Below are positions 26,360 to 37,286 of a stretch of 64,000 nt of DNA, one piece after another. The notes below the pieces were generated by a model. That model saw only the letters and a program-made list of their open reading frames with translations, did not search any database and had not been told where the DNA came from. The stretch's first letter is position 1. Each line of letters starts with the position of its first letter. The stretch is from the NCBI GenBank assembly GCA_964036155.1, contig OZ038423.1, positions 1 to 64,000 of the forward strand. Reading direction: 5' to 3'. The position numbers and the translations under genes are program-made. This DNA is from Diploscapter coronatus (taxonomy: Eukaryota; Nematoda; Chromadorea; Rhabditida; Rhabditidae).

Positions 26360-26366
26360 TATATTG
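26360..26366 (+). promoter_or_regulatory. Degenerate TATA element of LC8 copy 1
   Basis: The position that reads TATATAAAT or TATACAAAT in the other copies reads CTATATTGA here. The flanks (AGTATCCTCT upstream, CTGCAAATGTCAAGCAT downstream) are conserved. Copy 1 may be more weakly expressed; that is inference. Confidence 0.35.
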
Positions 26367-26779
26367 ATGATGCTGCAAATGTCAAGCATTGGAAAATTGT
26401 CAGTTTGAACATTTAATTTTGTCTTTCTATCGTATTTTTATTTTATTCCATCTTTACATTATTCGCTTTATTCATACTTATGAACATAGGATTTTTCGGC
26501 AACATCGGAAAAACAGGCTCCTAGTCTATGGAAGCAAACTCGCTACAAAATTTCTTCTTTTACAATAACTCTGAAGAAAGCTATTCCTGATTGATACAAC
26601 ATTTCGGGGCATATTGTATCCTGATCAACTTGTAAATGCTCTTTATCTTCTCTGATTTCTAAAATCGTATCATGACTTTTCATATTAAATCATTGTTCAA
26701 TTTCCGTGATTCCGAACTAGTTTTACTCTTTTAATTTGTGCTTTCAGGCTTACCGTGTGAAATACAAAAATTAGTGATA

Positions 26780-27126
26780 ATGGGAGACAACAAAATTACG
26801 ATCGGTGACGATAAAATGCCCCCGGAGATGCGGCAGGACGCGATTAGATGTGCAACAACTGCCATAGAATTGTAAGTACTTTCTATCTAGTTCTGATATA
26901 ATGCAATTAATCAACATGTTGATGCTTACTCTTTTCATAAGCTATTTTCAGATATAGTAGTTATTATGACATTGCAACATATATAAGAGATACATTTGAC
27001 GATATGTATGGGAAATATTGGCAGTGCCTTGCCGGATATGATAGATATTGTGGAACGTTTCCAAGCTGTTATTATATTGAACTTAAATGGGGGAACAATT
27101 GGATTGTTTTATTCAAAACTAATTGA
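26780..27126 (+). CDS. Dynein light chain LC8-like protein, copy 1
   Basis: Two exons, 26780-26871 and 26952-27126, encode 88 residues, against 89 for canonical LC8. The single intron is phase 2 with GTAAGT and TTTTCAG ends. LC8 is a small homodimeric hub that binds short linear motifs in dynein intermediate chain and many other partners. Family features seen are DKMPPEMRQDAIRCATTAI in helix 1, DIATYIRDTF in helix 2, YGKYWQC before strand 2, and WGNNWIVLFK at the C terminus. Groove residues differ from canonical LC8: Tyr75 is Glu, Tyr77 is Lys and His68 is Phe. The ATG follows a conserved leader that begins after an acceptor at TTTCAG/GCTTACCG, which could be a cis or a spliced-leader site. 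A polyA signal lies at 27512. The CDS is almost identical to copy 4, differing by Glu30 to Gly. Confidence 0.88.
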
Positions 27127-27539
27127 TCGTTTGATTTACCCATGTTTGAATACAAAATTTGTTATATGGTTCATGAATTTTACCATGATATTCAAGAATA
27201 ACCTAAAGATGCACTGCTCTATTAATTCTTCGCATCATATTCTTGATAAGCTAATGAAAATGTCAGGTTCGCTCTCGATTGATTTCACTTCCAAAATGTC
27301 GGGTTTATTAGTAGCTTGGAAATTAAGTAGTCTTTTTCTCTACCATCAATTCACCGATTCGCCATTTTATCCTTTAACTCTTTCATTTCATTTTCTATTC
27401 ATTTTGCTACTCCTCAGACCCTCTCTCGTTTAAGCAATAATCACTGATTAGGTTTTTGTGATACTTGTCTCCAATTTCGACATTTTATGAGAAATATTTC
27501 TTTGTTGCTTGAATAAAGGATTATATAATTGTTTTAAAC

Positions 27540-28620
27540 GGCACAAAAAGTTGTACCACGACTTTCCCGTAAACTTGCCTCTCGTGCAAAATCTGCTCCA
27601 TTGATAACGAATTTGTTCCTTACTAATTAGCTGAAAAGGGGGTAAAAAGTGAGAGTTTTCGAGTAGACGTGTTAAGGGGAACGGATTACACTATTCTAAG
27701 TCACTATACTTAGAGGGCGCAAGTGATATTTCCGATGTAAAGGCAGAGCTATAAGTTTTTTTCTCAAAATCTGATTGGCTAACCAAGCTTATAGAAAAAA
27801 AAACCACATGAAGAACGGATCAGTGTAACCAAAGATATGAGTTTCTGAAGACGATGTTCCGGAACGCTTTTTTTGCGAGGGAATTTTCGTCAAGCGAAAA
27901 GCGTGCTCTCCCTTTGCAAGCAATAGAACAAAGGCTATTTCAAAGAGAGAGCGACTTTGTAAGGGCCCGTTCATACTTAGTTGCAGTTGCATGCAACTTG
28001 CTGCAATTTGGCCGCTCTCCGCGTTTCTCATACTATTTCGCCGAGTTGCACGCGAATTGCAAGTTGCATGCAACTAAGTATGAACGGGCCCTAAGGACAT
28101 TTGTTTGGATTTATTTGCTTGTTTCTGGAACATTCGGAAGTTTCTATGGATTTTTATCATTCTCAAAATGGTAGACCACGCTCATTCTGCAATTTGGCTG
28201 CAAAATCCATGAAACGTGTCAAATAGCTTTGTAGTGCCTTGTTAAAATTGCCTGTTTCAACCTGTTCTTATTGAGAATCATAATTTTCAAAACTTTTTTG
28301 GTCTCAAAATGTTCGAAAGAATCAAATACACTGCCTGATGAGCGTGAATGAGCGGGCACTGGTGTACATTCAAACGAACGATTTGAAATTTTCACTGTAC
28401 GTTTTGACCGGTTCAAGTCAAGTTTCGGGGGCATGTTTCTGAAACAAAAATGTACCCTAGGCTCATATCTAATAGCAGGAAAAGAAAAATCAGAAAAAAT
28501 AGCTTTGTAAATTTTTTAGGGTTTAAAAAAAATGGTGAAAAATCGCTTTGACTTTGTCTTTAAAATGGAAGGGGCTTGCACTCCCTGATTGTAATTTTTA
28601 TCTATCGAACCATTGTCTAG
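27540..28620. repeat. Spacer block S1 between LC8 copies 1 and 2
   Basis: About 1.1 kb shared with 29900-31020 and 36230-37160, with its first bases also found at 51160-51235. Landmarks are AGAGGGCGCAAGTGATATTTCC, the stretch GATTGGCTAACCAAGCTTATAG, and AACGAACGATTTGAAA. Minus-strand frames of 70-105 codons occur in the copies but are broken at different points, so I do not call a gene. S1 carries a MITE at 27963 that S2 and S3 lack. Confidence 0.7.
27963..28091. mobile_element. 129-bp Harbinger-like MITE with TAA target duplication
   Basis: The element begins GGGCCCGTTCATACTTAGTT and ends with its inverted complement. It is flanked by TAA at 27960-27962 and 28092-28094. Paralogous spacer S3 shows the empty site with one TAA at 36646-36648, in the context GACTTTGTAAGGAC. 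A 3-bp TAA or TTA duplication is typical of PIF/Harbinger elements. It is too short to encode a transposase. Confidence 0.85.
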
Positions 28621-28728
28621 TCTTCTTTAGGCTTGTTAATATTATGAAGTCTTATCAGAGAACATTGGGAGAGGCATATCACTAAAATGCAATCAATTGC
28701 CTTCTCTTCCTAATGTTAGTATCCTCTT

Positions 28729-28737
28729 TATATAAAT
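28729..28737 (+). promoter_or_regulatory. TATA box of LC8 copy 2
   Basis: TATATAAAT preceded by GTATCCTCTT, about 415 bp upstream of the start codon. The motif and spacing are preserved in the other units. Confidence 0.6.
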
Positions 28738-29144
28738 GACTCTGCAAATGTCAAGCATCAGACAGTTATCATTTTGAACATTTAGTTTTGTCTTTCTATC
28801 GTATTTTTGCTTTATTCCACTTTTACATTATTCGTTTTATTCATACTTATGAGCATAGAATTTCTCGGGAATATCGATAAAAACAGGCCCTAGCTTATGA
28901 AAACAAACTCGCTACAAAATTTCTTCTTTTACAATAACTCTGAAGAAAGTTATTCCTAATTGATAAAACATTTCGAAGCATACCGCATTCTGATCAACTT
29001 ATAAACTCTTTATCTTCATTAGTTCTAAAACCGTATCATGACTTTCCAATATTTTCATTGCTCAATTTCCGTGATTCCGAACTAGTTTTACTCTTTCAAT
29101 TTGTGCTTTCAGGCTTACCGTGTGAAATACAAAAATTAGTGATA

Positions 29145-29491
29145 ATGGGAAACGAAATTACAATCGTGAAAGCTGAGATGTCCCCGGATATGCAGCAGGC
29201 CGCGATTAGGTGTGCAGTGCGAGCCAAAAATATGTAGGTACTTTCTATCTAGTTCTGATATAATGCAATTAATCGACATACTGATATTTAGTCGTTTTAT
29301 AAGCTACTTATTTCAGGTATAGGGAAAAAATGAACATAGCAGAGTTCATGAAAGATACATTCAATGAGGAATATGGAAAAAATTGGCAGTGCATTATCGG
29401 AGACTTTGCACATTCTATAACTCATGATTCTAATTATTATATTAATCTTAAATGGGGGAGCGAAGAAATCGTTTTATTCAAAACTTCTTAG
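29145..29491 (+). CDS. Dynein light chain LC8-like protein, copy 2
   Basis: Two exons, 29145-29233 and 29317-29491, encode 87 residues; one codon is missing near the N terminus relative to the other copies. The intron is phase 2 with GTAGGT and TTTCAG ends. Conserved parts include EMSPDMQQAAIRCA, YGKNWQCIIG and WGSEEIVLFK. This copy keeps Thr67-His68 of canonical LC8, but Tyr75 is Asn and Tyr77 is Lys. It is the most diverged member over its whole length, so it is probably the oldest duplicate here. A TATA box lies at 28729 and the polyA signal at 29876. The role is inferred to be a motif-binding dimeric hub. Confidence 0.85.
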
Positions 29492-29899
29492 ACTTGATTG
29501 TTTGATTTATTCATTTCGAATAAAATAATGTTATATGGATCATGAATTTTACCATGATGTTCGAGAATAAACTATACACTATTCTGTTAATTCTCCACAT
29601 CATATTCTTGATAAGCTAATCAAAATGTCAGGTTCGCTCTCAATTGGTTTCACTTTCAAAACGTTGATTTTATTGGTAACTTGGAAATTAAGTAGTCTTT
29701 TTCTCTACCATCAATTCACCGATTCGCCATTTTATCCTTTAACTCTTTCATTTCATTTTCGATTCATTTTGCTACTCCTCAGTCCCTCTCTCGTTTAATC
29801 AATAACCGCTGATTAGGTTTTTGTAATTCTTATCTCCAATTTCAACATTTATGAGAAATAATTTTTTGTTGCTTGAATAAAGGATTATATAATTTTTAG

Positions 29900-31020
29900 T
29901 AAATAAAGTAGCATAAAAGTTCTATTGTGGCTGTCCTGTAAACTTGCCTCTCGTGCAAAATCTGCTCCATTGATAATGAATTCGCCTCTTTCAATTTCAA
30001 AATGGACGATAAAAAAGTGGGAGTTTTCGAGTAGACGTGTGAAGGGGAACGGATTACATTATTCTAAGTCAGTATAATTAGAGGGCGCAAGTGATATTTC
30101 CAATGTAAAGGCAGAGCTATAAAAGCTTTTCTCAAAATCTGATTGGCTAACCAAGCTTATAGAAAAAAAAACCATATGAAGAACGGATCAGTGTAACCAA
30201 AGATATGAGTTTCTGAAGACGACGATTCGAAAACCCTTTTGCGAGCGAAAAGGGTGCCCTGCATTACATTCAATAGAAGCAAAGGCTATTTCAAAGGGAG
30301 AACGGCTTTGTAAAGAAACTTGTTTGAATCTCTTCGCTTGTTTCTGGGACATTCTGTAGTTTCTATGGGTTTTTATCATTCCCAAAATGATAGACCACGC
30401 CCATTCTGCAATTTGAGTGTAAAAATCAATGAAACAAGTGTCAAATCCCTTTGTATTGCGTTATTTCAGCAAAAATGATTCTTGGGCACGTCTTCGAGCG
30501 TCTTGATCGAATTTTATGGGATTTTTTGCTCAGAATAAGGCTCGTAGAAAAAGACACCGGGACACCGGGACACCGGTTAGAAAAAGACACCGGCTTTTTT
30601 CTTTTCTTCTCTTGCTTTCTCATACTATTTCTTAGAAAACCCGGTGTCTTTTTCTAACCGGTGTCCCGGTGTCTTTTTCTAACCGGTGTCCCGGTGTCTT
30701 TTTCTATGAGCCCAGAATAACCAAAGAACTGCTCTTTCATATTCAGCTTGAGGAAATGATGAGCGAGACCTGCAAGGCTCAAACGAACGATTTGAAAACT
30801 TTGCTGAGCGTTTTGATCGACCCAATTTGTGTTTCGGTGGCATGTTCCGGGAGCAAAAATGTACCCTAGACTCATATCTAATAGTGAGAAAAGAAAACTT
30901 GTCTCGCAAATTTTCTAGAATTCTTTGAAAATTTTGACGAAGAATCACTCTTTAATTTTGTCTTTAGAATGGAAGGGCTTGCACTCTCTGGTTATAATTT
31001 TTTTTATCTATCGAACCATT
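29900..31020. repeat. Spacer block S2 between LC8 copies 2 and 3
   Basis: Homologous to S1 and S3. It holds the empty site of the Harbinger-like MITE near 30310 and its own inserted hAT-like MITE at 30539-30712. The central part near 30480-30540 is diverged from S1. Confidence 0.65.
30539..30712. mobile_element. 174-bp hAT-like MITE with 8-bp duplication CAGAATAA
   Basis: Termini are GGCTCGTAGAAAAAGAC and its inverted complement ending CTATGAGCC. The perfect 8-bp duplication CAGAATAA lies at 30531-30538 and 30713-30720. Inside are subrepeats of a GACACCGG unit and a core with CATACTATTTCTTAGAAAA. An 8-bp duplication is typical of hAT transposons. A relative with the same ends sits at 62990-63078. 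Confidence 0.85.
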
Positions 31021-31136
31021 GTCTAGTCTTCTTTAGGTTTGTTAATATTATGAAATCTTATCAGCGAACATTGGGAGAATGCATATCACTAAAAACGCAA
31101 TCGATTGCCTTCTCTTCCTAATGCTAGTATCCTCTT

Positions 31137-31145
31137 TATATAAAT
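31137..31145 (+). promoter_or_regulatory. TATA box of LC8 copy 3
   Basis: TATATAAAT in the conserved context GTATCCTCTT, about 410 bp before the start codon. Confidence 0.6.
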
Positions 31146-31549
31146 GATTCTGCAAATGTCAAGCATTGGACAATTGTCAGCTTGAACATTTAGTTTTGTC
31201 TTTCTATTGTATTTTTGCTTTATTCCACTTTTACATAACTCGTTTTATTCCTACTTATGAACATAGAATTTTGCGGTAACATCGAGAAAACAGGCTCCTA
31301 GTTTATGAAAGCAAACTCGCTATAAAATGTTCTCTTTTACAATAACCCTGAAAAAAGCTATTCCCGATTGATACAACATTTCGGGGCACTCTATCCTGAC
31401 CAATTTTTAAATACTCTTTACCTTCTCTGATTTCTAAAATCGTATGACTTTCCAATATTAAATTGCTTAATTTTCATGATTCTTAATTAGTTTTACTCTT
31501 TTAATTTGTGCTTTCAGGCTTACCGTGTGAGATACAAAAATTAGTAATA

Positions 31550-31905
31550 ATGGGAGACAACAAAATTACGATCTTTAAAGATAAAATGTCCCCGAAGATG
31601 CGACAGGACGCGGTTCTATGTGCAACAACTGCCGTAGGATTGTAAGTATTTTTGTCTATCTAGTTCTGATATAATACAATTGATCAGCATGTTGACGTTT
31701 ACTCCTTTTATAAGCTATTTATTTCAGATATAGTAAGTATTTTGAGATTGCAAAATACATAAGTGAAACATTCAATGATATGCATGGAAAATATTGGCAT
31801 TGCATTGTCGGAAATGCTGGAACTTATGTATGGCACGCTGATAATCATTATATTAGACTTAACTGGGGAGGCAACTCTATTACTTTATTTAAAGCTAAGA
31901 CTTGA
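31550..31905 (+). CDS. Dynein light chain LC8-like protein, copy 3
   Basis: Two exons, 31550-31641 and 31728-31905, encode 89 residues, exactly the LC8 length. The phase-2 intron has GTAAGT and TTTCAG ends. Motifs include DKMSPKMRQDAV, YGKYWHC-like GKYWHCIVG, and ITLFKAKT at the C terminus. This copy keeps Gly63, Tyr65, Val66 and His68 of canonical LC8, but Thr67 is Trp, Tyr75 is Arg, Tyr77 is Asn and Leu78 is Trp. Exon 2 is essentially identical to exon 2 of copy 5, while exon 1 differs at a few codons. The polyA signal is at 32286. Confidence 0.88.
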
Positions 31906-32317
31906 TCGTTTGGTTTTTCCATGTCTGGAATAAAAATTTGTTATATGGTTCTTGAATTTTACTATGACATTTGAGAATAAACTAAAGACACTATTCTGTT
32001 GATTCTCCGCATCATATTCTTGATATGCTAATTAAAATGTCAAGTTCGCTCTCGATTGATTTCAATTCAATGTCTATTTTATTGGTAACTTGGAAATTAA
32101 GTAGTCTTTTTCTCTGTCATCAATTCACCGATTCGCCATTTTATCCTTCAACTCTTTCATTTCATTTTCCATTCATTTTGCTATTCCTCAGACCTTTTCT
32201 CGTTTAATCAATAATCGCTGATTAGGTTTCTGTGCTTCTTATCTTCAATTTCGACATTTTATGAGAAATAATTCTTTATTGTTTGAATAAAGGGTTATAT
32301 AATTTTTAGGGTGACAT

Positions 32318-33090
32318 GAAGTAAATGGTTGTCGGAGTGATCGATCCCATTAACCAATAAATGGAGCTAGTTCTAGGGGTGATGGACAGTGATCCGCAAT
32401 AGCTGTCTCAAGCCTCAAACTTGGGTTAAACCGCTTATTAAAAAGGAAAAGTAAATCCGATGAGAATTGTGCTGAGCAGCGAGAAATGCTGCTTTATCTT
32501 GAGGCAGAAAAGAGGGGAGAAAAACATTTTCTTGTATCGGGAATAGATTTAAGCTGAAAACATAGAAAAGGTGTGAATGTTCTACGAAATAGAAAAACGA
32601 AGTTTGTAGTTTGCGACATTTGGATTTAGAATTTATATCGAAACATATCTATTCACCTGTAATCTACAATTTTCTCCATATATTTCATTTTCATATTTGG
32701 ATCCAATGGTCAAGTATAACTTTTATTGCGATAAACAGTTAATTGCCCTATTTCTAGAGGACATTCAACTAAAAATTAACATAATCCAAAACAACACCAG
32801 AGGTTGTACGAACCCATTCCAATCCCCAACTTCACTCTTAGCTCCACTCTATTTGAAGTGAAACTTTAAATTTCAATTAAAAATATGAAGTTAGAGTTTA
32901 ACTCTGGAAAATGTTTGTAGTTTGAATTTTCCGATGATCGCACTGCCCTGTTGATCTAAATTTAAAACCACTTACGATATCCATCATATGCTACATTGTG
33001 GAATATTTGAATGAGCAATAATAGAATTAGAATGTGATTGGGATAAGTAACAAATCAAGCATTTCATTATGTTCAACTTTAAGTTCTCAG
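32318..33090. repeat. R-block copy B, left part
   Basis: Matches R-block C at 38527 closely (GATCGATCCCATTAACC, GGAGCTAGTTCTAGGGG, AGTGATCCGCAATAGC). It is split by the transposon at 33095-34588; the block resumes at 34594 with AGAATAACC and GGGTTAGTTGTTGGTTGG. Segment 32780-33060 is partly unrelated to the other copies. Confidence 0.65.
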
Positions 33091-33094
33091 GGAG

Positions 33095-34588
33095 CACGCC
33101 GTTATCCTCTTACCAAAAGAGAGACACTTGCCTAGAAGAGAGAAAAAGATTTTGCGCTCTGGCTTTACTCGTCGCTTGGAAGGCCCAAATTCGCCATTTA
33201 TTTTCGTCCGTTTTTTCGATTTTTTCGTTTTAATTGTCTAATTACTTATTTTTTCGTGATTAGCTAACTAATTATCGATAATTTCAGAAGGCCTCGCTCA
33301 CTGCCGCTTGTAAGGACACTTCACAGCCGCCACAGACCTACTCCAACCTGGAAAATTAGATAAGTTTTCATTTAAAAGAAAACTCGAGCTTTCTTTATGT
33401 TTGAAGCCTATATTGGCGAACGTTTTTTTACAAAAATAATCTAAACTAACGCCTTGAACTTGTGCTTTGTGTGATTTTTTCAGAATTGATCCCTCATGAT
33501 GCGATTTCTGATCGAAAGAAGAACGCAGATGTTCGACAACACCACAGGACAAATCAAAAGGTAGAATTTGAAATGTTTATATTTATTTTAAAGATTTTGA
33601 AAAAAAAAACTCAGATTATAAAAAGTTGTATTATTGCATGCAAATTTTGATGTGTATTTGTTTGCAAAAAACATAGAAGAGGGAAATTATTTATTTTCAA
33701 AAAAAAATACAATTTTCAGAACTCAAATCATCGAAGCGCAAAATTAACAACGACTGGATCGACATTTCATTTGATAAAGCTTTTTTTGCCTTATATGTTG
33801 GAGATAAAATGGCGACAAGAATTGTTTTATTCCCGAATCAATAAATAAAATAAAAATGAAGTTATACAACATGAAAAAAATATCCCTGAAAAGTCAAATT
33901 TTGAATAAAACCCTGATAATAACAGCAATTCAGAACCTCAAGTAAATTTTACAAACTAAAACTAACGAATTTTTCATTAAAAATACCGTTTTGACGAGAA
34001 GGATAGGCCGCCTCAGACGAACGTACCTGAATGTTTCAAATAAACCTTCGATTAATGAGGAAATTAACAAAAAATACAGAAAAAAACTGGCCTCGGAACA
34101 TAACAGAAGGTGACGGCATCGGCAAAGATAGGCAGTGCGAAGCAATCGAAGCGCTGCAGGAGATTACTGAAATAAAGTAGCATTCTCATAACATGACGTG
34201 GATTTTTCATAATTTTGTGCAAGTTACTCTAAAATTCATGCAAATTCAAAGCGTTGTTTAACTTATTTTGTAAAAGATAAAGAAGAAGTTCTTTTTTCTT
34301 TTAAATAAAAAAAAAACTTACCTAATTTTCCAGGTTGGGGCAGGTCTGTGGCGACTGGAAGCGTCTTTACAAGTGGCAGTGAGCGAGACCTTCTGAAATT
34401 ATCGATAATTAGTTAGTTAATCACGAAAAAATTGATAATTGGGCAATTTAAAACGAAAAAAATCGAAAAATCAAGAAACGGGAATAAAACCTGACGTTAG
34501 TCCGTAAGCGACGAGTAAAGCCAGAGCGCAAAATCTTTTTCTCTCTTCTAGGCAAATGTCTCTCTTTTGGTAAGAGGATAACGGCGTG
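33095..34588. mobile_element. 1,494-bp long-TIR DNA transposon with 5-bp duplication GGGAG
   Basis: Inverted repeats of about 285 bp at 33095-33382 and about 34303-34588 begin CACGCCGTTATCCTC. The target duplication GGGAG lies at 33090-33094 and 34589-34593. R-block D shows the empty site at about 49656-49665, with a single GGGAG followed by AGAATAG. The element is absent from R-blocks A and C. No transposase was recognised, so it is probably non-autonomous. A CAC terminus with a 5-bp duplication recalls Transib and other CACTA-like groups; that link is tentative. Confidence 0.85.
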
Positions 34589-34659
34589 GGGAGAGAATAA
34601 CCTTTTTGGGGTTAGTTGTTGGTTGGTTAGTATAAACTGAGTTAGAAAGAATAACAGTT

Positions 34660-34855
34660 ACTGACCACAATTTATTACAACACTATCAAGGATCGCTCGA
34701 TCGCAGTCACAATTTTAAAGCAAAAGAAAAGGGTCGAGAAAGACGGGTATGATAGAGAAAACCAGGGAAATAGCGAAGAAAAGAAATAGAGAAAGAAGTG
34801 TCTGTGTCCTTTTGGCACATATAGTCTTGTTCAGGCTTGCTAATATTACGAGGTA
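34660..34855. repeat. Leader-side block before LC8 copy 4
   Basis: Shared with 39227-39410 and 49720-49880. It includes CTGACCACAATTTATTAC, the palindrome-bearing GGATCGCTCGATCGCAGTC, and GAGAAAACCAGGGAAATAG, and ends where the LC8 promoter block starts at TTCAGGCTTGCTAATATTA. It always links the R-block to an LC8 promoter. Confidence 0.65.
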
Positions 34856-34934
34856 TTATCGGAAAACGTTGGGAGAAAGCATATCGCTAAAAACGCAATC
34901 GATTGCTTTCTCTTCCTAATGTTAGTATCCTTTT

Positions 34935-34943
34935 TATACAAAT
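34935..34943 (+). promoter_or_regulatory. TATA-like box of LC8 copy 4
   Basis: TATACAAAT replaces TATATAAAT in the same context and position as in the other units. Confidence 0.5.
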
Positions 34944-35360
34944 GATTCTGCAACTTTCAAGTATTGGACAATTATCATTTTGAACATTTAGTTTTGTCTT
35001 TCTATTGCATTTTTGCTTTATCCCACTTTTACATAACTCGTTTTATTCCTACTTATGAACATAGAATTTTGCGGTAACATCGAGTAAATAGGCTCTTAGT
35101 TTATGAAAGCAAACTCGCTAAAAAATTTCCTCTTTTACAATAACTCTGAAGAAAGCTATTCCTAATTGATAAAAAATTTCGGGATATACTGTATCCTGAT
35201 CAACTTGTAAATCCTCTTTATCTTCTCTGGTTCCTAAAATCGTATCATGTACCATGACTTTCCAATATTTTCATTGTTCAATTTCCGTGATTCCGAACTA
35301 GTTTTACTCTTTTAATTTGTGCTTTCAGGCTTACCGTGTGAAATACAAAAATTAGTGATA

Positions 35361-35711
35361 ATGGGAGACAACAAAATTACGATCGGTGACGATAAAATGC
35401 CCCCGGAGATGCGGCAGGACGCGATTAGATGTGCAACAACTGCCATAGGATTGTAAGTACTTTCTATCTATTTAGTTCTGATATAATACAATTGATCAGC
35501 ATGTTGATGCTTACTCTTTTCATAAGCTATTTTCAGATATAGTAGTTATTATGACATTGCAACATATATAAGAGATACATTTGATGATATGTATGGGAAA
35601 TATTGGCAGTGCCTTGCCGGATATGATAGATATTGTGGAACGTTTCCAAGCTGTTATTATATTGAACTTAAATGGGGGAACAATTGGATTGTTTTATTCA
35701 AAACTAATTGA
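35361..35711 (+). CDS. Dynein light chain LC8-like protein, copy 4
   Basis: Two exons, 35361-35452 and 35537-35711, encode 88 residues. The product matches copy 1 except Gly instead of Glu at residue 30, just before the phase-2 intron. The coding region thus matches a gene 8.6 kb away better than its neighbours, which points to gene conversion or recent block duplication. Its 3' untranslated region is of a different type (see 35914-36090). Groove changes are as in copy 1. The polyA signal is at 36202. Confidence 0.88.
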
Positions 35712-35913
35712 TCGTTTGATTTATCCATGTCCGAGATAAGGAGTTTATTATATGGTTTCTGAATTTTACCATATCATTCAAGAATAACCTAAAGATACAC
35801 TGCTCTGTTAACTCTCCACATCGTATTCTTGATAAGTTAACTAAAATGTCAAATTCGCTCTTAATTGATCTTACTTCAGTGCCGATTTTGTTAGTAACTT
35901 GCAAATTACGTAG

Positions 35914-36090
35914 TCATTACAATAAAATAACGTTTAGAATGTTCAAAATGTAATGTAAACTGAATTTATAATTGTAAATTGCACTTGAATCCCAGTCCAG
36001 ATTTCTTTACCAATTCATTCTGGACTATTCCATATTACGAGTATCAGTTTTCAATTGAAGTCAATTTAGAAATAATATCAGTTTCGATTC
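35914..36090. repeat. Alternative 3' segment of LC8 copy 4
   Basis: About 175 bp, beginning CATTACAATAAAATAACG and including CCCAGTCCAGATTTC, replaces the segment found in copies 1, 2, 3 and 7. Related segments follow copy 5 (about 38225-38395) and copy 6 (about 43257-43425). Sequence on both sides matches the other copies. Confidence 0.6.
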
Positions 36091-36229
36091 GTTTTGCTAC
36101 TCCTCAGACCCTCTCTCGTTTAAGCAATAATCACTGATTAGGTTTTTGTGATACTTGTCTCCAATTTCGACATTTTATGAGAAATATTTCTTTGTTGCTT
36201 GAATAAAGGATTATATAATTTTTAGGGTG

Positions 36230-37160
36230 ACACAAAAAGTTCTATTGTGGCTGTCCCGTAAACTTGTCACTTGTGCAAAATCTGCTTCATTGATAACGAA
36301 TTTGTTCCTTACTAATTAGCTGAAAAGGGGGTAAAAGTGGGAGTTTTTGAGTAGACGTGTTAAGGGGAACGGATTACACTATTCTAAGTCAGTATAATTA
36401 GAGGGCGCAAGTGATATTTCCGATGTAAAGGCAGAGCTATAAGTTTTTTTCTCAAAATCTGATTGGCTAACCAAGTTTATAGCAAAAAACACCATGAAAA
36501 ACGGATCAGCGTAACCAAAGATATGAATTTCTGAAGATAACGATCTGAGATCCCTTTTTGTGAATGAATTTTCGTCAAACGAAAAGCGTGCTCTCCCTTT
36601 GCAGTAAATAGATAACAAAGTTGTTTTAAAGAGAGAGCGACTTTGTAAGGACGTTTGTTTGAATTTATTTGCTTGTTTCTGGAATATTCGGAAGTTTCTA
36701 TAGGTTTTTACCATTCCCAAAATGATAGACCACGCCCATTCTGCAATTTGGCTGCAAAATCCATGAAACGTGTCAAATAGCTTTGTAGTGCCTTGTTAAA
36801 ATTGCCTGTTTCAACCTGTTCTTATTGAGAATCATAATTTTCAAAACTTTTTTGGTCTCAAAATGTTCGAAAAAATCAAATACACTGCCTGATGAGCGTG
36901 AATGAGCGGGCACTGGTGTACATTCAAACGAACGATTTGAAATTTTCACTGTACGTTTTGACCGGTTCAAGTCAAGTTTCGGGGGCATGTTCCGGAAGCA
37001 AAAATGTACCCTAGACTCATATCTAATAGTGAAAAAGAAAACTTGTCTCGCAAATTTCCTAGAATTTTGAGAAAAATGACGAAGAATCATTCTTTAATTT
37101 TGTCTTTAGAATGGAAGGGGTTGCACTCTCTGGTTATAATTTTTTTATCTATCGAACCAT
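36230..37160. repeat. Spacer block S3 between LC8 copies 4 and 5
   Basis: Homologous to S1 and S2. It holds the unoccupied TAA target of the 129-bp MITE at 36646-36648. The stretch 36780-37000 is nearly identical to 28205-28440. No gene is called. Confidence 0.7.
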
Positions 37161-37277
37161 TGTCTAGTCTTCTTTAGGCTTGTTAATATTATGAAGTCTT
37201 ATCAGAGAACATTGGGAGAATGCATATCACTAAAAACGCAATCGATTGCTTTCTCTTCCTAGTGTTAGTATCCTTTT

Positions 37278-37286
37278 TATACAAAT
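37278..37286 (+). promoter_or_regulatory. TATA-like box of LC8 copy 5
   Basis: TATACAAAT in the conserved promoter context, as in copy 4. Confidence 0.5.

Noticed and set aside
26996..27433. 145-codon frame overlapping LC8 copy 1
   Set aside because: It reads exon 2 in another frame and runs into the 3' untranslated region; in other units the equivalent frame is broken.
30451..30948. Short frames on both strands around 30.5-30.9 kb
   Set aside because: They are generated by the subrepeats of the hAT-like MITE.
33298..33650. Frames inside the 1,494-bp transposon as a transposase
   Set aside because: Too short, no DDE-type motif, and they do not join into one reading frame.
36773..37090. Minus-strand frames in S spacers containing MPPKLDLNRS-like sequence
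   Set aside because: Present in three spacers but interrupted at different points and without splice structure; shared only as repeated DNA.
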